A program made the position numbers and the translations under genes. DNA of 10,240 bases from Candidatus Nomurabacteria bacterium (GTDB lineage: Bacteria; Patescibacteriota; Saccharimonadia; Saccharimonadales; Saccharimonadaceae), in assembly GCA_031278275.1 (NCBI GenBank), contig JAITKW010000025.1:1-10240 (forward strand), given 5' to 3'. Below, piece after piece: positions 5,566 to 10,240 of the stretch (within the stretch, counting starts at the first letter, position 1; each line of letters starts with the position of its first letter). Below the pieces are notes generated by a model. It made no database searches, had not been told where the DNA came from, and worked only from the letters and a program-made list of their open reading frames with translations.

Positions 5566-6836
5566 TGGGTAGCGCGGTGGGAGCGATACGTAAACATCGT
5601 CCGGATTCGCAAATATTGGTAGCGATGATGCTTTTAATGGCGATTGGGTTAGTGGTGATGTTCGCCATTAGTCCGCGCCAAGCTAATTTTTTGAACAGTG
5701 CGGGTGGAAATTATGCGGAGAATGAGTTTTTTGTCAAACAATTGGGGCATGTATTAGTTGCTTTAGCGGCATTTTTTGTGGCGTATAAGTTTCCATTTAC
5801 CAAGATGGAAAAATGTGCGAAATTGATTTTGGGGGCGGGGTTTGGTTTGTGTGCGATGTTGTTTTTATTTGGAAACATTTTGCATGTTGACTCAATCGCA
5901 GAGCCAATTAACGGGGCTTATCGTTGGATAAAAATTGGCATTTCATTTCAGCCGGCGGAAGTTTTGAAATTGGGGTTGATTATTTATATGGCGGCGTATT
6001 TGTCTAATAGAATTAAAAACCGAGAACTAAACACCAAGCAAACTATTTTGCGTTTCGGAACGATATTATTAGTGAGTTTGCTTTTTGTGATTGGTGCGCA
6101 AAAAGACATGGGGACGGGGCTAACTATTGCTGCGATACTTTTGTCGGTGCTGTTAATTTCGGGAATGAAACTGAGATTGATAATGGGATTTTTGGCGGTA
6201 ATAACAATTTTGGGTTCGGTGTTTGTCATGATTACGCCGTATCGCCGTGACCGCATAATGACTTTTTTGCGAGGGAGCGAGGTGGTGGTTTCGGAAAGTG
6301 CGCGCGAGGAAGATTATCACGCCAAACAAGCGCAAATTGCTATTGGCACGGGGGGTTTGATGGGAGTGGGTGTGGCAGATAGCGTGCAATCCACAGGTTA
6401 TTTGCCGGAGTCCAAAAACGATTCAGTGTTTGCGATTATGGGTGAAATGTTTGGGTTTTTGGGTGCGATGGCGGTGGTGGCGTTGTTCTTTTGGTTGCTG
6501 TATCGTTTGCTGCGCACAATTAGTTTTTTGCACACGTTGTTCGGCAGAATTGTGGTGGCTGGGATTTTTGGTTGGGTTGCGTCTCATGTTATGATAAATA
6601 TGGCGGCGATGGTTGGAGCGATACCGTTGACGGGGATACCGTTGCCGTTGATTAGCTATGGTGGCACTAGCTTGTTGTTCATGTCGCTGGCACTTGGTTT
6701 GGCTTTTCACTGGTCGGGCTGGACGGCGCATAGAGCAATCAATATGAAAGGAGATGATGATGAAAATACTCATGGTAGGAGGCGGATCGGGCGGACACAT
6801 TCTGCCCGTCAAGGCACTTATCGAAGAAATTATTAA
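5565..6836 (+). CDS. ftsW: SEDS septal peptidoglycan glycosyltransferase FtsW
   Basis: FtsW polymerises lipid II into glycan strands at the septum, working with FtsI. The protein has 423 residues, with the first of about ten transmembrane helices at about 17-36. SEDS motifs are present: NGAYRWI (116-122), FQPAEVLKL (128-136), QKDMGTG (179-185, usually QPDxGT; the Asp is kept), ESKNDSVFAIMGEMFGFLG (282-300), and GAIPLTGIPLPLISYGGTSL (351-370). Its ATG shares one base with the mraY stop (TAATG); a GGAGG lies 12 bases upstream. After the last helix the frame stays open for a basic tail (about 395-423, rich in Arg, His and Asp). This tail is encoded by the same DNA as the murG start, a 77-bp overlap in another frame. 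The tail is probably cytoplasmic and not part of the conserved fold. Confidence 0.95.
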   Translation: MGSAVGAIRKHRPDSQILVAMMLLMAIGLVVMFAISPRQANFLNSAGGNYAENEFFVKQLGHVLVALAAFFVAYKFPFTKMEKCAKLILGAGFGLCAMLFLFGNILHVDSIAEPINGAYRWIKIGISFQPAEVLKLGLIIYMAAYLSNRIKNRELNTKQTILRFGTILLVSLLFVIGAQKDMGTGLTIAAILLSVLLISGMKLRLIMGFLAVITILGSVFVMITPYRRDRIMTFLRGSEVVVSESAREEDYHAKQAQIAIGTGGLMGVGVADSVQSTGYLPESKNDSVFAIMGEMFGFLGAMAVVALFFWLLYRLLRTISFLHTLFGRIVVAGIFGWVASHVMINMAAMVGAIPLTGIPLPLISYGGTSLLFMSLALGLAFHWSGWTAHRAINMKGDDDENTHGRRRIGRTHSARQGTYRRNY

Positions 6837-7896
6837 GCAAAAACCAAAATCAAACATTGTGTTTTGGACGGACAAAAAGTTTTTTGATTTGTCAAAAAAA
6901 ATAATAGGCAAAAAGTTTTTTGACGTAAAAATCCAACTAGTCGTGGCGGGCAAATTCAGGCGATACCGACATGGCGGGATTAGTTTGAAAGAATTGTTTT
7001 TGAATATTCGTGATGTGTTTTTGGTGTTAATTGGTTTTTGGCAAAGTTTGGCGAGATTGATATTCAATCGTCCAGACGTGATTTTTTTGAAAGGCGGTTA
7101 CGTGGGGTTGCCGGTGGGAATGGCGGCTGTGATGCTACGTATTCCGTTTGTGGTTCACGATTCGGACACGGTTTTGGGGTTGACCAACAAGATATTGGGA
7201 AAGTTTGCAAAAAGAATAGCGGTGTCTTGGCCAATTGAAAATTATACGGGAGCTTTGGTTAATAAGATGGTTTTTACGGGCATTCCGGTGTCCAGCGATG
7301 TTCTGAAATATCAAAATATGCCCAAGGAGAAGATAAAAAAGCAGTTGGGGTTCAATAGTAAAAAACCGCTGGTAGTAGCGGTCGGCGGAGGGCTGGGGGC
7401 GAGAAGCGTTAATTTGGCGATAGTGCACAATTTGGATAATTTGCTTGAAAAATACACGGTAGTTTTGGTGACGGGGCAAGGACAATATGCGGAGATTAAG
7501 CGAAAAACTGTTAAATATGTTGAGGGTGGAGATTTTTGGTTGTTTGATTTTTTGACTGATGGGTTGGGGGAGCTTTTGGCGGCGGCGGACGTGGTGGTGG
7601 CACGAGCGGGGGCGACTACGTTGGTGGAGTTGATGGCGTTAAAAAAAGCTGCAATAATTGTGCCTAATGATTTTTTGACCGGCGGACACCAAACCAAAAA
7701 TGCGTTGGTGCTTGAAAAGGCGCATGCTGTGCTGAAACTTGACGACCAAAGTTTGAATAATAAATTAGTTGATGGGATAAATGAAATTATGGGGAACGTG
7801 GCACTCAGGCAAAAGCTGGAAACTAATATCGGACGTTTTGCGAATAATTCTGCGGCAGTTGATTTAGCGAAATTGTTGATTGATGTGGTAAAATAA
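6760..7896 (+). CDS. murG: UDP-GlcNAc:lipid I N-acetylglucosaminyltransferase MurG
   Basis: MurG is a peripheral membrane GT28 enzyme (GT-B fold) that adds GlcNAc to lipid I to give lipid II, the substrate of FtsW. Numbered from 6760 it has 378 residues. The N-domain G-loop is GGGSGGHILP (7-16). GGYVGLPVGMAA (112-123) precedes HDSDTVLGLTN (133-143), where most MurG have HEQNxxxGLTN. The C-domain has the second G-loop VGGGLGARSVN (208-218), the nucleotide-sugar site RAGATTLVEL (282-291) with its Glu, and GGHQTKNALVLEKA (308-321). Three consecutive in-frame ATGs occur at 6754, 6757 and 6760. The AAAGGAG site ends at 6753, so only 6760 has a normal spacing (six bases) and I choose it. The start lies inside ftsW; ftsQ follows after 6 bp. 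Confidence 0.96.
   Translation: MKILMVGGGSGGHILPVKALIEEIIKQKPKSNIVFWTDKKFFDLSKKIIGKKFFDVKIQLVVAGKFRRYRHGGISLKELFLNIRDVFLVLIGFWQSLARLIFNRPDVIFLKGGYVGLPVGMAAVMLRIPFVVHDSDTVLGLTNKILGKFAKRIAVSWPIENYTGALVNKMVFTGIPVSSDVLKYQNMPKEKIKKQLGFNSKKPLVVAVGGGLGARSVNLAIVHNLDNLLEKYTVVLVTGQGQYAEIKRKTVKYVEGGDFWLFDFLTDGLGELLAAADVVVARAGATTLVELMALKKAAIIVPNDFLTGGHQTKNALVLEKAHAVLKLDDQSLNNKLVDGINEIMGNVALRQKLETNIGRFANNSAAVDLAKLLIDVVK
7886..7894 (+). promoter_or_regulatory. Possible extended -10 promoter for ftsQ
   Basis: TGGTAAAAT, a TGnTAnAAT extended -10 element, overlaps the last codons of murG and ends eight bases before the ftsQ ATG (7903). Transcription would start within a few bases of the ATG. No Shine-Dalgarno is present before ftsQ, which fits leaderless or near-leaderless translation as at rsmH. 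No -35 was recognised. Confidence 0.35.
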
Positions 7897-7902
7897 AAGT
7901 AT

Positions 7903-8697
7903 ATGCAGTTTTCGCGGGGGCAAGTTATCATTCCTAAAAATCGTCCAAGAAAGAGACGGGCGCGGTGGCGTTGGATTTTCAAGTCGCTGGGATTTTTGGG
8001 CGTGGCGCTTGGGCTTATTGGGGTAGGGGCGACACAATTTTATGGTGATATAAAAGCGGAATCTGCTATTAAAAGTGGCTTATTGGACAAAGTTAAGTCT
8101 GCCACGGTTGATTATTTGGGTGGGCAACCTTTGGAGAGATTGGCTTTTGCGTTAGACGAAAGTAATTTAATCAAATATTTGTCTGAAAAAATACCAGAAA
8201 TTGCTCCAGATGTGAAAATACAGCGTGCGGGGTGGTTGGTCCCGGATATGGTGGTGCATGTTTCGCCGAGGGAGCCGGCGCTGATTTGGCGGATAAACGG
8301 CAAGAAGTATTTTGTGGATAAAGATGGGGTGATTTTCTCCGATAATTATTATCAACTAGATCCGGGCGTTGAGGTTGTTGACAATAATAATATGGAAGTT
8401 GGTGAAAAAATGCCTAAGCAGCTTTTGCTTTTTTTGGGTCAGATTACCTCTGATATTCAGGAAGTTGGTATTAGTATTAACAAAATAGTAATTCCGACAG
8501 GCAAGACCAGGGAAGTGGATATTGATGTTGTGCATGGGGGTGGCGTGGTTACGTTTAAGCTGTCAATAGATCGTTTGGCGATGGAACAAGTAGAAGATAT
8601 GAGTAGGGTGATGAAACATTTTAGTAAAGAGGGGGTGAAGTTTGATGCGTTGGAATATGTTGATATTCGGGTCAAGGGTAGGGCGTTTTATAAGTGA
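7903..8697 (+). CDS. ftsQ: FtsQ/DivIB-type cell division protein
   Basis: FtsQ is a bitopic divisome scaffold that recruits FtsL partners and FtsW-FtsI. The protein has 264 residues. It shows a strongly basic cytoplasmic N-terminus (12-24, PKNRPRKRRARWR), one transmembrane helix (about 27-46), and a POTRA-like domain (about 60-125) ending in the typical PDMVVHVSPREPALIWR (114-130). The FtsQ/DivIB C-terminal domain follows, with YFVDKDGVIF (136-145) and the closing YVDIRVKGRAFYK (252-264), which matches the usual VDLRVPGRVYY-like end. It is the last gene of the cluster; ftsA and ftsZ, its usual followers, are not here. There is no ribosome site before the ATG. The last eight codons and stop lie in a 35-bp repeat duplicated just downstream. 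Confidence 0.9.
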   Translation: MQFSRGQVIIPKNRPRKRRARWRWIFKSLGFLGVALGLIGVGATQFYGDIKAESAIKSGLLDKVKSATVDYLGGQPLERLAFALDESNLIKYLSEKIPEIAPDVKIQRAGWLVPDMVVHVSPREPALIWRINGKKYFVDKDGVIFSDNYYQLDPGVEVVDNNNMEVGEKMPKQLLLFLGQITSDIQEVGISINKIVIPTGKTREVDIDVVHGGGVVTFKLSIDRLAMEQVEDMSRVMKHFSKEGVKFDALEYVDIRVKGRAFYK

Positions 8698-8767
8698 GCG
8701 TTGGGGCCCTAGGATATTCTGAATAATGTTGCGTCAAGGGTAGGGCGTTTTATAAGTGAGCGTTGGG
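8671..8767 (+). repeat. 35-bp direct repeat, ftsQ 3' end duplicated
   Basis: The segment 8671-8705 recurs without a mismatch at 8733-8767, an offset of 62 bp. Copy 1 carries the last eight ftsQ codons (VKGRAFYK) and TGA. Copy 2 repeats these outside any gene. The 27 bp between the copies contain GATATTC and AATAATGTTG, which resemble the GATATTC and AATATGTTG blocks upstream of copy 1 but in swapped order. The identity implies a recent local duplication or an assembly artefact. Confidence 0.85.
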
Positions 8768-8815
8768 AGTGGAGTGAGTGGTTGACTTGCGGTCGGTGTT
8801 AAGGGTAGGAGGGGT

Positions 8816-8884
8816 ATGGTGTTTTTTGGTGAGCCGATGCTTTTGACACCCTACTATGCTTTTGTTCGGTTTTTGTTCGCATAA
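8816..8884 (+). CDS. Possible 22-aa hydrophobic peptide
   Basis: An ATG frame of 22 codons follows a perfect AGGAGG (8807-8812). The spacing to the ATG is only three bases; the adjacent in-frame GTG at 8819 would have six. The peptide is hydrophobic and aromatic (TPYYAFVRFLFA at the C-terminus) and could insert in a membrane, as do many small regulatory or toxin peptides. TTGACT at 8782-8787 has no matching -10. No homologue is recognised and the frame is short enough to be chance. Confidence 0.3.
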   Translation: MVFFGEPMLLTPYYAFVRFLFA

Positions 8885-9193
8885 TGTCGAAAATGGGTGT
8901 GGTGGTGGGGTGGAGAGGCAATAAATAATCTCTTGTGGCGAGCATAAAAATAGGGCAGAGAAAGGGAAGTAATAAAATAAACAAAAAAGCAAATTATGCA
9001 TTGTGGAAAACATGATAAAACTTTATTATCAAATATGGTTGATTTGTGGTGACTATGGGTTCTAAAAATCATGCTCATTGGTTACATGTACAGCACTGTG
9101 TATTATTTTTTCACTAAGTATGTTAATAGCTTTGCCCTTACACGGTTTTGAAATAATGGGCGCATAGAGCCTTTTAAGGATGAGATAAAATAA

Positions 9194-9209
9194 TGTGAGA
9201 ATGGTCACA
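9194..9209. promoter_or_regulatory. TGTGA-N6-TCACA dyad (CRP-like)
   Basis: TGTGA 9194-9198 and TCACA 9205-9209 are separated by six bases, an exact match to the core half-sites of the Escherichia coli CRP consensus. It stands in the intergenic region with no clear gene starting next to it. Whether this organism has a CRP/FNR-family protein is unknown, so it is only a candidate operator. Confidence 0.3.
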
Positions 9210-9292
9210 CCCCCTTTTGGCAGAGGAAATGGTTGATGTGAGAGATGGGCTTTGATGGTTATGCATGATATTATGAAGCTATTTTGATTAAA

Positions 9293-9334
9293 ATTGTTAA
9301 TGTCGTAAAATATACATTGTGCGACATTAACAAT
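9293..9334 (-). terminator. 13-bp perfect dyad, possible terminator of T4CP gene
   Basis: ATTGTTAATGTCG (9293-9305) is the exact reverse complement of CGACATTAACAAT (9322-9334), with a 16-nt loop. On the minus strand the stem runs into a short TTTT. It lies about 125 nt past the stop of the minus-strand gene at 9459. The stem is AT-rich and the T-run weak, so a protein-binding dyad is an equal alternative. Confidence 0.35.
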
Positions 9335-9408
9335 ACTTCCAAAACATAATATAATTTTCGCCCCCAAGACTTTTAATGTTCGTAAAACAAGTTTCAAATC
9401 AAAGCTTC

Positions 9409-9438
9409 TACTGCCCTATGGCGGTATTTTCATTTTTT
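9409..9438 (+). terminator. Plus-strand intrinsic terminator
   Basis: TACTGCC (9409-9415) pairs with GGCGGTA (9420-9426, one G-T wobble) around a CTAT loop and is followed by TTTTCATTTTTT. It points rightward and would stop plus-strand transcripts before they run into the oppositely oriented T4CP gene. The transcript it ends may be the dcw operon or an unidentified RNA in the gap. Confidence 0.55.
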
Positions 9439-9458
9439 CAAGATGGTTTTTTGATGGA

Positions 9459-10240
9459 TTAGTTTTTTTCGTTCGGCTTGTCACCACTTATTTTTTTGGC
9501 GATTACGGTTTTCAAGTCTTTCAAGTTCGGGACAGATGATTTTTGTTCGGCTTTGTTCGGGCTGATTTTTTGTTTATGAAACTCTGTCTGCGGGGTTGGC
9601 ACGAACAAAAAACGAGGCTTTTCTTTCATACGTTCAGGTCTTATGCCAGTCGCCATAGACGAACTTTGCTCAGCCAAACTTTCAAACTCGCGTGCCTTGT
9701 TTTCGGTGCGCAAATCATCCATGAACTTGCTGGCCGAAGATAAAATATCAGCGATTTCTTTCTCAACCTCTTCTTTGGGGCGGGCATATTTACGGCGTGA
9801 GCTTTCGGTGATTTTGTCCAAAACGGTTTTGTCTGGTGCCGGCGGAATACTGAGTGTAGTGGCGGAGAAAGCACGAGTTTTTTCGCCATTAACAATCATA
9901 TTGATGACGAAATAGCGGTTATTCATTTGGATTAAATCTCCCTCTTCAAACTCCGGCTCGAATTGCTTGGTCAAAGTTGGCGCGTCATCAACGGAAACTC
10001 GGAAAGAAATAATCGTGCCAACGTTACCGAAAACAGCGTTGCGCACGGATTCTGTCATTTGTGACACATATTGGTTGGCGATGGTGAGATTTAGCCCGTA
10101 CTTTCTTGCTTCTGATAAAATCACCGAAAAGGAATCTGTGGCAAAGTTCTGGAACTCATCTACGTAAAGATAAAACGGTCGGCGGTCGGCGACATTCGGA
10201 ATGTCTGAGCGACTCATGGCGGCAAGTTGGATTTTGGTGA
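9459..10240 (-). CDS. TraG/VirD4-like type IV coupling ATPase, C-terminal part
   Basis: The C-terminal 259 residues of a larger protein are present. The frame is open to the window edge (it continues upstream of the ATG at 10217 as TKIQLAA), so the start and Walker A lie outside. RRPFYLYVDEFQNFATDSF contains a Walker B-like hydrophobic strand ending in Asp-Glu, followed by LSEARKYGLNLTIANQYVSQM and FGNVGTIISFRVS. This is the pattern of the TraM-recognition/ATPase region of TraD/TraG/VirD4 coupling proteins, hexameric inner-membrane motors that pass DNA or proteins to a type IV secretion channel. After about residue 120 comes a charged, probably helical and disordered tail (KEEVEKEIADILSSASKFMDD) that ends in a Lys-rich segment, a possible partner-binding tail. 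The gene converges on the dcw operon and is unlikely to be functionally linked to it. A HerA/VirB4-type ATPase is a less likely alternative. Confidence 0.8.
   Translation of the reverse strand, partial: TKIQLAAMSRSDIPNVADRRPFYLYVDEFQNFATDSFSVILSEARKYGLNLTIANQYVSQMTESVRNAVFGNVGTIISFRVSVDDAPTLTKQFEPEFEEGDLIQMNNRYFVINMIVNGEKTRAFSATTLSIPPAPDKTVLDKITESSRRKYARPKEEVEKEIADILSSASKFMDDLRTENKAREFESLAEQSSSMATGIRPERMKEKPRFLFVPTPQTEFHKQKISPNKAEQKSSVPNLKDLKTVIAKKISGDKPNEKN

Larger units (their letters stand above)
8698..9458. other. Convergent intergenic region, no solid gene
   Basis: About 760 bp separate ftsQ (plus) from the T4CP-like gene (minus). The left third (to about 8900) is G/T-rich like the dcw genes. 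The rest is AT-richer and shows no coding bias. Frames on both strands lack ribosome sites and family motifs. It contains the second ftsQ repeat, a possible 22-codon peptide (8816-8884), GATAA/TTATC 9014-9030, a CRP-like dyad (9194-9209), a 13-bp dyad (9293-9334) and a terminator (9409-9438). It may be a decayed gene region or hold unrecognised RNAs. Confidence 0.5.

Noticed and set aside
9071..9151. A 26-codon hydrophobic plus-strand peptide frame
   Set aside because: No ribosome site or promoter; it could only be kept if conserved in relatives.
9062..9397. A 111-codon minus-strand frame in the convergent gap
   Set aside because: Starts with TTG and no Shine-Dalgarno, spans the 13-bp dyad and the CRP-like site, has no family motif and no coding bias.
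1..10240. CRISPR array, tRNA gene, insertion sequence or phage genes
   Set aside because: No regularly spaced repeats, no tRNA-like T-arm, and no transposase, integrase or phage structural motifs were seen.

Overview
The window most likely comes from a bacterium of the Candidate Phyla Radiation (Patescibacteria), possibly a Saccharibacteria-like lineage. The reasons are a stripped-down division and cell-wall (dcw) cluster without mur ligases, divergent but motif-complete MraY, MurG and FtsW, and a neighbouring TraG/VirD4-type ATPase of a kind common in these genomes. TGA is used as a stop (ftsL-like, ftsI, ftsQ), so the code is standard and not the TGA=Gly code of Gracilibacteria and Absconditabacteria. 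The phylum call is an inference from gene content and not a phylogeny.

Layout. 1-145: a short hairpin-rich tract cut by the window edge, not identified. 217-610: a complete small minus-strand transcription unit (extended -10 promoter, palindrome at the start of its leader, strong Shine-Dalgarno, 81-residue orphan protein, bidirectional terminator). 611-940: no gene, but a cluster of three DnaA-box-like 9-mers followed by an AT-rich tract. 941-1345: no protein gene; an A/C-rich region bounded by a roughly 31-bp imperfect long-range inverted repeat (1032-1063 with 1315-1345) that encloses several local hairpins. This is the strongest unexplained signal here, either a structured RNA of about 314 nt or a MITE-like element.

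1347-8697: the plus-strand dcw operon, in the order rsmH, a 21-codon ORF plus hairpin, ftsL-like, ftsI (class B PBP), mraY, ftsW, murG, ftsQ. Junctions are tight: 8 bp, 8 bp, 1 bp and 77 bp of overlap, then 6 bp of spacing. MraY makes lipid I, MurG converts it to lipid II, FtsW polymerises glycan, FtsI crosslinks it, and FtsL and FtsQ scaffold the septal complex. RsmH methylates 16S rRNA and is the traditional first or second dcw gene. mraZ, murC-F, ddl, ftsA and ftsZ are not in the window. rsmH and probably ftsQ have extended -10 promoters placed so that the mRNA would begin at or next to the start codon (leaderless).

8698-9458: a 760-bp convergent gap with an exact 35-bp duplication of the ftsQ 3' end, a possible 22-codon hydrophobic peptide, a TGTGA-N6-TCACA dyad, a 13-bp dyad and a plus-strand terminator. 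9459-10240: the C-terminal part of a minus-strand type IV coupling-protein-like ATPase that runs off the window.
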